Assembly: GCA_020091685.1 (NCBI GenBank)
Contig: CM034610.1
Location: forward strand, 12,336,746-12,400,745
Length of the DNA stretch: 64,000 nt
Direction of reading: 5' to 3'
Source of the DNA: Lutjanus erythropterus
Taxonomy: Eukaryota; Chordata; Actinopteri; Lutjaniformes; Lutjanidae
Part shown: positions 1-12,798 of the stretch, one piece after another
Layout: each line of letters begins with the position of its first letter
Position numbering within the stretch: the first letter of the stretch is position 1
The notes under the pieces: model-generated
What the model was told of the DNA's origin: nothing
Databases searched by the model: none
What the model saw: the letters and a program-made list of their open reading frames with translations, nothing else
Program-made: the position numbers and the translations under genes

Positions 1-273
1 ATCACCTAAACCTCTCCTGTTGCCCCCAGGGTTAGGGTCCATGTAGACCAATAATGCCACTCCCTAAGCTAATATTGTGTACACAGATGTGCACGAACGG
101 GTACATATGCCCTCATCAGCTCAGAATGGAACAAAAGCAAGCCACATTTGTGTTTATATGTAAGTTTGAAAAGACACGTAACAGCAAAATTCACAAATCT
201 TCAAAAACATGAGTGAAAATCCAAATGTTTTCTATCCAATCTTAATCATATTCACTTTAAAAACAACAACATA

Positions 274-716
274 CAGGGTTTCCCCAGTGTATCGCAAGCC
301 CATCAGACTAAGTTGACCCTCCACTGGGCCTAACCATTTGGGAATTTTATTTTCAGGGGATGTAATCTTAAGAAATATTTTTTCAACAACAGTTACAGTA
401 AACTGGCTAAGTTGGAAACAGATGTAATGGTTGGAAAGCTCACCAGCAGCATTTGTTGGTTAAAAACATGAATGCACTATAGACAGAAGAAGTCCCTCCC
501 CTTCTGGTGTCCCGCATGAGACCTTATTTACCCTATGAAATGTGTGTTATGACTTTTTAAAATGCTCAGTTGTGTAATTTTGGCTGTAATTATGTTACTG
601 CAGAAACTATAGGGCACTACTGTCATCAGTCTGTTGCTGGGCCATGCCGGGACAATGTCAAAAAAAGACACTTGGCCAGTGGCCCTCATCAAAAGATTTT
701 TCTGTGGGAAACCCTG
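274..716. mobile_element. hAT-like MITE with 11-bp terminal inverted repeats
   Basis: The left end reads CAGGGTTTCCC and the right end reads its exact reverse complement, GGGAAACCCTG, 443 bp apart. CAG...CTG ends of this form are usual for hAT-type non-autonomous elements in fish. There is no transposase reading frame. The 8 bases on each side do not match, so the target duplication is lost or the flanks have diverged. Assignment to hAT is inferred from the ends alone. Confidence 0.6.
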
Positions 717-754
717 ACGTGCAGTATACTTCCTTTTTATCTATTTAACTTTGG

Positions 755-1421
755 CAGGCATTCCCAAACTTTTTCAGCTCAAAACCCCAAAGCCAAATTT
801 GATGTCTTCCCCATACCCAAACTTATGAAAATCTACATTTAGAAACTCAAAAAGAACACAACATACTTTCAATTTAAATTATATTCATTATGAATTTAAA
901 TTACAGCAATGATCAAATTTGTTGAGTGTAATTTTTCACCACGTCATAACGAACTGTTGAGTTTGTATTAACAGCATAATGCAGTAACATTAACAAGGCA
1001 AGTGAGAATGGATAAGAACGATCGCGCTAAAACCCATATTTCCCATCATGCCTTGACTGAGTGGTCTTTTATGTAGCTGTTTCATGTTCCAAAATAGTCT
1101 TTCTTTTCTTAGTATCTACACCATGTTCTGTGCAGGTCATTGTGGTTAATATCATTAGCCTGAATGTAATTTTTGTGCTAGTTTGTAGATTTAGTCATTA
1201 GTGAGGTGGCTTACATTTTTTAACCCCAGCTGTATTTTGGCACCATGTTTAAAAGTTCTCAACTCTTGTGTTCATTGTCATTTAAGGGTTTCTGTCTCTC
1301 ATTCTGTGCTGCTGGTCATGATTTGAGGAAATATGGTATGCATTTTACTCTACCAATTGGTGACCCAATAAAAACAAATCTGCGACCCATTTTTGGTTGC
1401 AACCCAAAATGGAAAATGCTG
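755..1421. mobile_element. Candidate degenerate hAT-like MITE
   Basis: The left end reads CAGGCATTCCCAAACTTTTT and the right end, reversed, begins CAGCATTTTCC and continues into a sequence saying 'gggttgcaaccc', a layout I recognise from an abundant teleost repeat whose ends contain CAG(T)G(T)TTCCC and ACCC-rich subterminal DNA. The ends match only partly and no 8-bp duplication is visible. It lies 38 bp after the preceding MITE. It could be two fragments rather than one element. Confidence 0.4.
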
Positions 1422-4400
1422 TTCTAAAGATATCCCTACGTATCAAGCAACCTAAAACAACATCCTGCCACTCATATCTCTGGGAAATACTACAACAAAT
1501 CCATTCCATGTAGTACAAACTGCTAAAATGCCAAACAAATGGATTCCACATCAACCTTGGTGTTTTGAAAACACAGAGCAAGAAGCATAACTTCGGTGAA
1601 AGCTGGTTGTGTTTTGCTGTTTGGCCTGACTGACACCGAGGATCGTGTGCTGAGGCATGACTAGGCAGGCCGATGCCCATGTGTTTTGAGTCAACTTTTG
1701 CTGGCAGGAGGAAAGACAGAACATGGAAGATAAAGTGAGAGAGGATTAGAGAAAGAGACGGAGAATGAGCAGGAAAACAAAGGAGCATTTTTAAAATAAA
1801 AATGGTTGGAGTGGCTCCCCGGGAACGAGCGAAAGCACGATCAAACACAGCACTGAAATAATTTTCAGCCACCCATCGCCGAGAAGCAGGGAGAATAGAG
1901 ATCTAAGAAGGTCGAAACTGGAGGGAACAGATTGAAATCGTGGAGGCCAACATTTGCTGAAACAACTGATGCTGTTTATTTTGCATCAAAGTCTCAGGTC
2001 TGCATCTCCACTGCACCTGTGTTGCCTTCACTAACCCCTATGGACCATGGCCTGGACGTAAATTGCCAACCCGTCTTCTATTTTACCATCCGGCTGTCCT
2101 CACGCACACCGAGTCTATGACGGTGCAAAAAGCTTTTAAAGGGCTAACATTTGTGCTTGAGTGGCCAGAACATTGTGTGCAGCGGTGCCTCTGCTCGTCG
2201 CTGCATTCAGTCCACTCACAGCGCTGCTGCGCTGCTGCGACCGGACTGAAGGGATATTTTTAGAAAGCCGTTGACAATATCACGTCCCCAAACGGGTGTA
2301 ATCGTATTATGCTGGAGGTGCTAAAAGCCTTGAGTTGGGAAAGCACGTCACTGGAGGAAACGGGTTGAGACACACAAGCACCGTTCCCAGTGAGTTCTGA
2401 GAGCAAGAAGCTTAGAAGCAGAGCAGGAGGAGGAGATAAAGAGAGACATACATACAAACTCAACATATGAGGGAGAGAAGTATATCACAAGTCATATTTA
2501 CACAAACAATGCAAGTCAAGTCAGTCATGTCTTTCTGAATTTTACTTCAGCAGCATCATTGTTATAGTGCTTAGAAAAGTAGTAAATTAAATATTTTCTG
2601 ATATAACCTGCTACATTTAGCTGTTTCTGCTCATAAAGGTAGTGCCATAAGAATAAGTAATAGCTCTTTAGTGTGGCATGTTGAAGCCAGGCTAACGGAC
2701 AGACTTAGCAATGTGAAGTCAGCAGCTATTAGTTCATTTCCAGAGCAGAGGAAACATATACCTGTTGTTTTATGCTACACATGCTAAGTAAAATGGATCT
2801 GTTTGTTGAGGTAATATTACTTACTGCAAGTGTAATTTCTGTTAGCACATTAATGATAATTCCTATTATGTTTTAGCACTGAGCTAACTGGCAAAGTGCT
2901 TGTTATCTACAAATCCATCCAGAAATCCAAAAATTGATTCAGGACTTGTGAAAAAAGAATCCTGATATTTAAGTGAATCAATTTTTCCCCCACTCCAACA
3001 AACTTCCATTCATCCTCCATTGGTGCCTTAAGGACGTGGGTTCCTGACATGTCAAGAGCTGATGAGATGCAAATGAAGTCACAAGTCGTGAGTATTATGT
3101 TGGCCGCCGGAATGTTGGTGGCTCAGGTTGGACGCTCGATCGTTTTGACAGCGTCTGGTATCGGCAGCTCTGAAGGTTCAAGCTGGCCATGGCGATGATA
3201 GATGAAAGACTGAACTTTAATCAGAATGGTGCCCAGAGCGTTTTCTGGGAGGTAAACAGGTTAATCAGTCAAGCCCTCCTTCCATCCTCCCTCTCATTCT
3301 CCCCTACTCTTTCCTCAGCACATGACCACTTCTGACACTGGCACGCCATTCGTCTCTTTCCCATCAGCACCTTGCCCTGCTCCTTCCCTCCTCCACCTCC
3401 ACCATACGGCCCTCATTTTTCCCCCACCCTGCTTTAAGTCTCTGCAACCAGTCAGAGAAACGGACAAACCTCCCCTCCCGGCTCCATTACCCCACAGCCC
3501 ATACTATCAGGCATATCCCACGATCACATGGAGGGGAACATCAAAGCGCTCCGTCAGCCCATTTAATATCTCACAGCATCAGCCACCATAAAACTATGAG
3601 GTGGGAGGAGAGCATTCAGCAAACAGAGGCTATTCATATGCTCTTGCTTTCTTGCATTATTGCTCCTCCACTAGCCTGTATCATGGGACGTAGATAATCA
3701 CAAGGAGGTGGATAATCAAAGTGATCACACCATATCTTTAAAAAACCTTCAAACAAACCATGCTGAAACCAAATCCAGCAGGGGAGAAAATAGTAAAGGG
3801 AGCAGCCAAGCATTATCCATTGTTCCTGGTCTCCCGAGGGCTTATTTATTAAAATGGCTCTGTCTTACTGCCTCTCCAAGAAACATCTAGGCGTACTGGC
3901 TTGCATAAACACTTGTGCAACGTGCTGAGCAGTGCCAAATTACTGCACGCCTGACCACCGGACATTTTAAACAAGCTACGACTGTAAAAAGGAAACCAGG
4001 AACTAAGAATTCCCATGAGTTTATGGTCCAAGCCACATTCTGTGCTTCCGTCATCCATCTCATACATACAAACCTCCCTCTCCCTCCCTCCCCGAGAAAA
4101 ATAAACAATCAACTCTAACAAACCACTTTGGCCAGCCGAGTGTGAACCTTACAAAGCTTTAACAGCTCCTGTGGAGAGAGGCCACATCCAATCTGAAATT
4201 ACCCACACCAGCCCTTCGACCACATTGCATTTTCGGCAGTCGTCGGGACTCGGGGAGCGAGATTATATTGTGTTGTCTGGGATCCCAACCACAGACTTTG
4301 GTGAGCAATCAACAAGGGCCGCCTCTCGCCAAGATAAACTTCACAGGCGGTTGCCACTCATTTACGGGCTGAGCTACCCAACTCCACCGGATCAAACTGG

Positions 4401-4841
4401 TCGCCTCGCTCATTTTTTCTCTAGCCTTGGTTGGAGTGCAGATTACATCTGGAATAAAAGCTCCTCTTGTTCACATTTGTCGAGGATGTTGCAAAAGGGC
4501 ACTGGTTGTGCAATATGAGTTAGGAAACACACTTTACAGGAGGCCTTGAAGGGGAACAGCGGAGGGAATGCTTATTTGGGGACTGTGTACACACTTTATG
4601 TTGGGAACTCTCCAAGTGTATCGGCATTATTACCTCCTCCTACCCACCTCCGCTTTTTGTCACAGAGAGAATTCAGGATGTTCGCTTGTTTAATGATATG
4701 AGCATCCGTGCTGTAGTTTGAACTATATACACAAGCACCTCAGAGGGGAAAAAATGCTAATGAAGCTATTAATGATAGATCAGTGCATAACTCAACGTGG
4801 CAGCGAGGGAGGAGGAGGACAAGTTCGGCAGCATCGTCTTT
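1422..4841. other. Non-coding DNA, no recognised gene
   Basis: No exon, RNA gene or complete mobile element was recognised. The longest open frame (minus strand, 1,345-1,872) runs through the end of the preceding repeat and is rich in S, F and L from a GA-rich stretch, so I do not treat it as coding. The stretch 3,240-3,520 is pyrimidine-rich on the plus strand. Around 3,600-4,500 the DNA is more balanced in composition and could include conserved non-coding sequence, but nothing in it is diagnostic. Confidence 0.6.
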
Positions 4842-4863
4842 AAAAAAAAAAAAAAAAAAAAAA
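4842..4863 (+). repeat. Poly(A) tract, 22 bp
   Basis: An uninterrupted run of 22 A. No retroposed gene or SINE body is recognisable immediately upstream and no clear target duplication flanks it, so it is listed as a simple repeat only. Confidence 0.9.
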
Positions 4864-4967
4864 TACCACAAGTAGAGAGCTGTGTGGGAGTTAAGAGAAA
4901 GGGGGACTGAAAAAGTGCCAGAAGACAGTTGCTCTGTTGTTGGGGAATGTGAGCTGGATAGCTGGCT

Positions 4968-5102
4968 AACACACACGCACACCCACTCACACGCATGCAC
5001 ACAGGGAAATGTTTGACTGTATAGACGATGACAAAATGCCCATGCTCATGTACACACATCCCGCGCACACACACACTCCAACACGGTACACATAAACACA
5101 CG
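4968..5102 (+). repeat. CA-rich low-complexity DNA
   Basis: Interrupted CACACA runs with embedded CGCAC and ATGCAC units, giving cysteine- and valine-rich false reading frames on the minus strand. No long pure tract. Confidence 0.75.
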
Positions 5103-5659
5103 TCATAGGCTGAACTCCTAGAGGGTTAGAAATCCCATGTGAGTTTACGCCATCACATCCATTCTCAGGGGATTTTATAATATCAAATGTAACATTCAGT
5201 ACTGTGGTCTTCTATTACTGCGGGATTAGCGCTGCCCACCCTCTGCGCCATCAGCTCCCTCTTGTTTTTTTCCCCACGGCCAGTCTTTAGTTCTGTGCAG
5301 TTTGTACTCATAAATTTTTTTTCTCTCTGCTTTTGTCCCTCTGTCTCTTAAGGGAGTGGTGGTCAGAGGAAGTTGGAGATTCAGTGAAGACACACGTTTG
5401 CTCATGCTTGACTTATGAAACCTCAGTTTCCTGTGCCTCATACAAACTTACATACACCCACACAGGCAGAAATCTACACTGATTTTATTTTGACATATTT
5501 ACTGCAGAGCACTCATTGCTGTAGCACTTCATCAGACTATCTTGTGATAAAATCTCTCTTTAATTCAATTTCATGTTTATACTGTTTGTGTTTCTGTAAG
5601 TGATACTCTTTTCTAGCTATCATTGTTATTCTTTTATTTATTCAAGTAAGTAAGTAAGT
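5103..5659. other. Non-coding DNA ending in a short (AAGT)n
   Basis: Nothing recognised apart from a short AAGT tetranucleotide array of four units at about 5,644-5,660. Confidence 0.6.
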
Positions 5660-5997
5660 AGGGCCGTCACACTATCAGATATTTTTTTACACCATTATCG
5701 TGGCCAACAGAATTCGCAATAACAATATTATCACGCTATCCTGAGTAAATTTGGGAGAAAATTATCTTTGTTTACTGGCAAATTAATCACACTCTCATTT
5801 TTCTCTCTTTTTTGGCAAATGAATTACACTTGAAATACAAGTGCAGGGAAGTGGAGTGAGAGTCTGTAACCGTAACTGATTTAAGAGCATAGTCATTTTA
5901 AGACAAGCTGTATTATTTGAACACTATTATTATATGTGTATTATTGACATGACACCAATGTTTCTTTCTTTTTTTTAAACATCATGATTATCGTCAT
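5660..5997. mobile_element. Candidate degenerate DNA-transposon fragment
   Basis: The left end reads AGGGCCGTCAC followed by ATCGTGG- and TATCACG-containing AT-rich DNA, and the right end contains ATTATCGTCATGAC. This mix is typical of short teleost elements that begin with GGGC(T/C)GTCACGAT. The ends are only weakly inverted relative to one another and no target duplication is seen. Confidence 0.35.
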
Positions 5998-7629
5998 GAC
6001 AGGTTTATTAAATCACCTCTACTTCAAAGCAAACTTCTGGTACAGCAACAGAGAGCAGCAATGCATCTATAACAAACTTGGAAAAGTCGAGACAAACAAT
6101 TTTTCAGCTTGCAGTCCCTACTATTTCCTGGCAAAAGCTAATGTAATGATTTGCATTGTGTAGCAATAACATGAGACAAGTATGTGACAGTCCATGTCAT
6201 CAAAGGGTGTATGCGTAAGCTTTGTGTGGACATCAGCGTACCTCTGATTGGCTGTGACCGAGCAGACTTGTCTGTAGGCTTGTCCACGCCACTATAGACA
6301 CAATCTACTGAGCAATGTGTCAAGCAGACACCAAAAAGTATAAACAAAACTAACAGGCATCCATGGTTTCTGCAGCTGTCTCTGAGCACGTCTGTTCAGA
6401 GCTACAATCGAGACTGTAGTTTGAACATTATTGCTTGGCATTAAGGAGTAACTACAGCAGGGGTTGGAGTCAGGGTGGAGAGGGGAGTAACATCAGAAGA
6501 AAACAGGAGAAAAGCGTGAGTTTGTTTATTCATTTAGTCTTTATATCAAGCCTTTATTTTCCCAGGAAATATTACAGCCAGTGAAAGAAAGATTTCGATA
6601 CCGAAAGTAAGGCTTAAGCCAGGCTCAGATGACAGGAGTTTTGGCCCGATTTACCTCAGACTCACCCCTCCCAACAACGTAGAACGTTGGGCCACAACCA
6701 CAGTCGGTACAGATATTTGGCCCAGATTATCTGGTAATGTGAGGGATTTACAGATACATTCTTAAACTTCCCAACCTGCTTGCAGACTCATAAAGCCAGC
6801 CACATTTTCAAATGTGTTTGAATTTTACAAGTTAAAATCTGGATCATTACGTCATTGTGACAGTAGCAGGACAACCAGAGGGACCAGTCTACAAGTAAAC
6901 AGAAGCAGCTGAGCAGCTGACAGTGTTGCCAAACCACAATAAACTTTATCTCACACACATTAAATTACATTAACATTAAAATCGCACCTCTAGTTCTCAC
7001 TAAATAATGGGCAATGTGTGTTGACCACATCTCACCACACATTTTCTCAAACTCCTCTAGCATTCTGGTTTATTGTCTCACTGCAAAGCACTACCACAGC
7101 AAGCTGTTGCACCACGTCAGTCTTTGTTTTTCACAACATGAAATCACATGAAATCATGTTCCCAGTGAGTGAGATCGTGCTCCCTCTGACACAATAATCT
7201 TAATAAGATCCTGTAGTATGTGATGCACATTATTTTTGAATCTGGTTGTGTGCACACGTTTGAGAGTAAGGAACCAATCTAAATGTGGAAGATGTTATTA
7301 TTCCACAGCCATGACACTGTGCAATCAACTTTACTTCATATTGATAAATTAAAGCAAAAAAGTTGTCTATTTCCACTTTAAATTCAAACCTTACACAGAT
7401 GACTGAAAAATAACCATAACTAAAGTGCGATTTGCTTGGTATAACTCACTGGAATGTGCAATGTTGTAAAATAGTCTGACAGATACACGGAAAAATATGG
7501 AGTTTGCCAGTGGGACAAGGTGCTGGACACCGACACACATTCACCATATCCTGAAAAGTGGCCTGGAAATCTCCACAGTCTAATAATGCATGGCAGACGG
7601 AACCCGTCAGAGTGGCAGGCCAGCTGTAA
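5998..7629. other. Non-coding DNA, no recognised gene
   Basis: No exon or complete element recognised. About 7,340-7,385 contains 'aagttgtctatttccactttaa', which resembles the inner and outer end of a TTAA-flanked fish MITE; I could not find its partner end with confidence, so it is not called separately. Confidence 0.5.
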
Positions 7630-8243
7630 GTGATTTGGTTGGATGAAGAGAAAAAGCAGGAGAGACACAGAGAGAGAAAGAGAGACAGATAGAAGAATAC
7701 AAGGAGGTGGAAGGAGAGACAGTCATCAGCCTTGTCGTCCCATCTCTCTGCAGATCTGGACGAATTTGTCCTGACAACACAGGAGCGACTCAGACAACAA
7801 CCTCCCGACCCATCTGCACACAAACACAAACACACACACACACACACATCTCCTGAAGGGAGGGAGCAGATGAAGGTGTGAGTAAAAGTAAATAAGCTAC
7901 TAGATGGAGTTAAGTAGGGACAGAAACTGACTCAGGAGTAGCTGAGGAAAACGGTGAAAGAGAGGAAAAAAGGGAGAGACAGCAGATGAGGACAAATCGA
8001 TTTCGGTAAAGAGGCAGAACGAGCGGTGGGCATGAAAAAAGAAAAGAAAGATGGAGAGGCAAGAGAGCATGAGAAAATGAGAGACAGCCGGAAAGAGGGA
8101 AAGTGAAATAGATAAAGAAGAGAAAGACACACCTTGTCAAAAAAAGACAGAGAGAGCAGAGGAGAAAATGAACAGGGAGACAGAAACACAGAGGGGAATA
8201 CAAAGAATGAATGAAGATAGAGAGAGTGAGGGGAAGATGAGAG
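7630..8243 (+). repeat. Long purine-rich (GA) tract
   Basis: Over about 610 bp the plus strand is mostly G and A, in degenerate GAGA, GAAA and AGAGG units, interrupted at 7,719-7,850 by a more balanced segment and a (CA) run near 7,828-7,849. The minus strand therefore yields several overlapping S/F/L-rich open frames that are artefacts. Such strand-asymmetric DNA can adopt triplex (H-DNA) structures; that is a property of this sequence class, not something shown here. Confidence 0.75.
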
Positions 8244-8460
8244 GATGCCTTATTTTCCTCCATCTCAATTTGCACAAAACTTTCATTACCACCAATTTGG
8301 GCCGGGAGCCGTAGGCTGGACCATTAGGCGAGCCCAGCATCAATCAGCCTAATCTCCCTCCCAGGCTGCTAAATTACAGCGCCCAGTTGCTTATTAAAAT
8401 TTGTCGCCCGTCTCCCAACACCCGGCCCTGCTGGAGATTAGACAGGGGCCCCCAGACAAA
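8244..8460. other. Candidate conserved non-coding element
   Basis: An abrupt change from the purine tract into complex, balanced DNA. It holds motifs common in vertebrate developmental enhancers: a TAAATTA homeodomain-type core within GCTAAATTACAG, TTATTAAAATTT, and ATCAATCAGCC (a PBX/HOX-like TGATTGAT on the other strand). There is no coding frame worth noting. The call rests on composition and motif content only; an alignment to other fish would decide it. Confidence 0.4.
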
Positions 8461-8570
8461 TCTGTTCCAGAGAAGAAGAAGAAGAAGAGGAGGAGGAGGG
8501 GAAGGGGAGAAAGAGGGGAGGAAGGAAGTACAGGGACAGTAGGAGGGGAAAAAAGAGAAATGTGCTTGCT
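8461..8570 (+). repeat. GAA/GGA-rich low-complexity tract
   Basis: Starts with consecutive AGA units and passes into AGG/GGGGA units, all purine on the plus strand. It explains a lysine/arginine/glutamate-rich false frame at 8,401-8,613. Confidence 0.8.
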
Positions 8571-8637
8571 GAGACAGAGCAGATCAGAGTGGGGGGACGA
8601 TCATCTGGTTTGATTTATACACTCCTGTAGATCTGGC

Positions 8638-8800
8638 GTGCACACACACACAGAGACACACACACACTTGCATTTCAGCCTCTCTACACACACTCATACA
8701 TCCCAATACATCCCATATACACCCGCCTGCCGCCACATGCCCCCCAAATGCAGTTTTCCATTCCTGTCAACATTCCCAACACACACACACTGGTGGTGTA
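8638..8800 (+). repeat. CA-rich low-complexity DNA
   Basis: Short CACACA and CAGAGACACACA runs at both ends of this interval with a less repetitive middle. No long pure array. Confidence 0.65.
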
Positions 8801-11329
8801 GAGAATGCGGGGTTTTGCGACGCCTCCCATTGCACACTCAATCAAACCAGCGGCCAGATAAGACGCATGATGAATGGCGTAATTGAAGGCGGCAGCAGGG
8901 TAATGCTGCATCGCTCCGGGTTTGGTGGAGGAGAGAAGAAGAGTGGCGAGTGGGTGATTAGCCTGTAGGATTTATTGTTATTGCTGTCTTATTAAAAAAT
9001 ACTAAGACTGTCTGCCGCGCCTACTGTAGCGGCACACCTCCACTGACAGAGCATATAGGACCCTGGACCTTTAGAGGGATGAGCACGCAGCAGAGCTCCA
9101 CCTATAGAGAATGGGACTGCGACGTGAGCGGCAGTGAGCAACACAAGACATAGTGGGATTTTAAGACACAGCAGCTAGAGACTTGCTTGCTGTATTATCA
9201 GCTACCATTGCTTAATCATTCTTTAGTCCTATAATGGTATAGCTTTTCTCTTACAATGGTGACAATGCAACATATTCCTGCAGAATGGCGGTTTACAGTG
9301 ACAACCTTTATAATTTTGTTCATTTGGTTTGTGTTCAAGTGAAGGAGATCAAGCTGCAGACTGAGGGTAACCGTGCTGCCAGCAGAGTGGAGCAGAGCCA
9401 TAAGTTGTCACTGTGGCAGTAAATGTACAGTACAGATTACACTATGTCAGTTACTAAATGCTGCAGCTTCTCAAGACCAAGAAAAGTCTCATCTGTTGTG
9501 TCCCACCTGCTGGGTTGGTCCCGCAGAACAAAAAACAGGAATGGCTAATGTTTAGCTAAAAGTAACGCAAACGCTAGCATTGTAACTTAACGTTATGTCC
9601 CTTTGTAGTTTTGTAATCGAGCCTTGAACTGCAGCATCTTTTTGGAGGTAATGGTAAATTGAACACTGAATGTCCTCTGTGGTTATTTATCACTTTTTTT
9701 GTCTTGAAAACCATTGTTGTTAGCATGTTGTTAACCACCCACTGGCAATCCCACGATTCCTTGGCTTGAGTCTGTCAGCCAATCAGAGGTTGTGGGTGAC
9801 AGTGCACATCCTTAGGTGTATTGATAGAACAGGTAAGTTATAATCAAAACACATTACAAACTTATTATGTAGTCATACCACTAGCTCAGCTTACATGGCG
9901 TAGGGTAGCCACGCTGTGTTGTTTGTCGCTGTTTCGTCCCTAATGTTATACAGCTTACTTTGTAAAGCTAGCTGGCTGCATAGCTACATAACAAATCAAA
10001 GCAAGCTTCTCTTGGTGAGAAATCTTTAACTTGATCTTCAGCCAGTCCATTCATGTGTTGACCCTGTGTGTTCATGGCTGTTGTACAATATGAGAGTTTG
10101 TCCAAAAATGTGGCGACTGCTACCCAGAATGCAGTGCGCCATGATGTTGTTGCCTATTCTCTGTATGGATTCAGGGTGGGGGAGTGATTTGAAGTCTGCT
10201 CAGATCACACAAATCTTGCTCTGCTAAACATATAGGTTGCAGGGAGGGACCAGCAGCAACACTGTACACATTATTTCACGCCCAGGAGATTTTTCTCTCC
10301 CCCCTTGTCACCTCCTCTCTAGAGGGAGGGGTGACACTTCTCTTTTCTCACTTTAAGCATCGCAAGCAATTCAGAGAGCAGTGAGAGAAAAAGAGAACAT
10401 GGAGTGACTGGGGTGTGTGTTCGCCTGTAGGTCAGTGGGTAAAAGAGGGAAATTCTACTTCAGGCTGTCGTGCACTCAACACATCAAACACTCTCCTTTC
10501 ACATATCACAAGCTAGCAAAGGTCCTTGACAGGAGTGAGCCGGATAGTGTACTTAACAGCCAGACTGAGGCCACTCACTCCCTGACAACACACCTTGGCT
10601 GTCCTTCTGCTGAGAGAGAGCATGTGCAGAGGGATTTCTCCTCCGGCTGTCCATGCCATCTGATGACCCTGATTTGCCTTGGTCTACTGTTCGTCGTGGC
10701 CTAATCTGTCTTAATGGATCCTGACTTGTGGCACATGAAGAGATGATTTCAATTAGGGAGGCTCAGGGTGTTGTTGTTAAAGACACTCTATGGCACCTTT
10801 TATACATGCACGTCTCGAGGAACCAATTAAAATCAGATTGAGGTGAGAAATCAAGGTTGATTTTGTTTCAGCTCCCCTTTTGATAAAAATGTTGAACTTT
10901 AAAAGGGCCAATATTAACATTTAAGGTATTACACCAGATAAAACTAACATCTGTACAGCTTCTGTAGAAAAGCAGGTGAAAGAATGCAGACAGAGAAGCC
11001 CATTAAAGTTGAGATGAAATCAAAAATGCCTTTTTAACCCTTTTAGATCACATCCCATCATGTTCTGCATCTATTTAACAATATTTCTTTAGTCTCATAT
11101 TAGAATCCAAGCTAAATATGACGCTGAACCAACCAATTTCAACCAGTAATATTATAACATCCACCAATCAAACAGTCTTCACCTTTTAGTAGCACATAGT
11201 TAAGCTTTATATTTTTACTCAGTAATACTTACACTTACTACTACTAGATTATCTTGAAGTGCTGTTTCATCTGTACTTAAAATAAGATTTGTTGAGTTCC
11301 TCTGTTATATATTTTTGTATGTTATATAT
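8801..11329. other. Non-coding DNA, no recognised gene
   Basis: No exon recognised. About 10,778-10,800 carries 'ttaaagacactctatggcacc', which looks like a terminal motif of a TTAA-flanked MITE, but no matching second end was found. A 95-codon open frame at 10,417-10,704 shows no domain I recognise. Confidence 0.55.
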
Positions 11330-11455
11330 TTTTATATTAACTGAATGCATTTTGGGTTTTGGACTGGTTGAATAAAACAACTAATCTGAAGACATCATTC
11401 ATGTGATGGGCATTTTCACTAATTTCTGACATTAATTATGAAATCATTAATTACA
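11330..11455 (+). mobile_element. Fragment of a GCTGCAACTAAC-type MITE
   Basis: The segment reads CTGAATGC.TTTGGGTTTTG.ACTG, then CTGAAGAC.TCA and GGCATTTTCA. The same succession occurs at 62,580-62,660 in this window, so the two are copies of one interspersed repeat. I recognise it as the interior of a very common teleost element whose right end reads GTTAGTTGCAGCCCTA. Both termini are missing here. Confidence 0.6.
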
Positions 11456-12158
11456 TCTAGTCTTCACTTTTGGGACACATAGGGTTAAGCCTTGAACAAA
11501 CACTGTCCTTTCTGAATATGCTGTTTCAGTGTAGTTCTGGCTTACTTATATTGCAGTCAATTAATGGTTTCAAAAGATAAAACAGGAAAATCCTTTCCTT
11601 GCTCAACTGATACTGAGACAAAGAGCAGAAACCATTTCCACCACACACTTAAACACAGATTTACTGATAACACATACAGCACATGTGAGCATGCACACAG
11701 GCTACACAAAGCAATAAAACCCCACACAAATCCTAGAGTTCGCTGCAGACATACACAAACACACACACACGCACTGCATCTGCTGCAGATACCCTTCAAG
11801 CAAAACAGTGAAAGTACAGCAACTGCGAGCGGTGTGGTTGTACGGAGCGTGTCCACTGTCAACACATACTGACACGGTAACCAGCGCAGGGAAAACCACA
11901 CATGTACACACTCAGCCAAATGTGGTCTCAGACAAAGCCCATTCAGCTGCTATAAATAGAAGAGAAACATTGCAGTTGCTTTGTCTCAAAGTTTAATTAG
12001 CATAGCACCTAGAGTATTCAAAGATAGAAGGGCTGGCAGTGGCGGGGAGACGTTAGCCAAACCACTCCGGCCAGTCGCAGCTATTTTAGAGATGAGTTTG
12101 AATCTTTGATGTGTTGTTGTTGGCTCTGTTTTGATAAATAAAACTCGTGTTTACTGCT
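11456..12158. other. Non-coding DNA, no recognised gene
   Basis: No exon or element recognised. A short CA run occurs near 11,753-11,772. Open frames on both strands over 11,557-11,996 are shadows of CA/TG-rich DNA. Confidence 0.55.
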
Positions 12159-12166
12159 GTTGCAGG

Positions 12167-12790
12167 GAGGGATGCAAGATATTATCAGCACGTCATTGGT
12201 ATAGGTTGTAAAACGAAATATCGCTATTGGCTTGAAATAGCAACATTTCTGCCAATATGATTTAAATTATGCACACGTGATACAAGTATGTCTGTGGCGT
12301 GAAGGTTTTCTGATGTGTCTGAAACGGATATCAAACTTAATATTTTCAAAGATTGCTCAGTGTCGGTCATGAAAGGAGGAGCAAAATCATTCCTCCAACA
12401 CCACAAATTCAACTGTCCATCGTAAGAGCCGTCATCTTAATCATTATGTCTAATTTGTGAAGAAGAAAGGGAAACAGGCAACAGCTAAAAAAGACTGTCA
12501 GCAGTTGTTTTCTTATTTTACCAAGTGAATTTTAATGGCATTGCTTTTAATTCTGAGGAGCACAGTATTTTATTTTCAAAACCATTGCGCTTTATTTTGA
12601 AAAGCATTTTATTTTATGTCTGCATCTGCCAGTGGGCCATCACAGCAGGAGTGGGTAAGTGTGTTAAGTCACTACAGGACAGACTCGATGTCATATATCA
12701 CACATATCGGTATCAGCAACTGGCCGAGGTGAGTTGGAAAATATCAGCCTATCAGAAATCAGCAAAAACAAAAAATATTGTGCATCCCTA
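12167..12790 (+). mobile_element. Complete hAT-type MITE with perfect 8-bp target duplication
   Basis: The element begins GAGGGATGCA and ends TGCATCCCTA, so the terminal repeat is AGGGATGCA with subterminal ATATT/AATATT. It is flanked on both sides by GTTGCAGG (12,159-12,166 and 12,791-12,798), an exact 8-bp duplication that is the signature of hAT transposition. The right interior carries CACATATCGGTATCAG and AAAATATCAGCC, matching a fish MITE family known for ATATCGGC repeats. At 624 bp with no transposase frame it must have been mobilised by a related element elsewhere. Confidence 0.85.
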
Positions 12791-12798
12791 GTTGCAGG

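Noticed and set aside
1345-1872. 175-codon open frame on the minus strand
   Set aside because: Runs from a repeat end through GA-rich DNA; rich in S, F and L, with no domain or splice context.
4842-4863. Poly(A) run as the tail of a processed pseudogene or SINE
   Set aside because: No recognisable body upstream and no flanking duplication.
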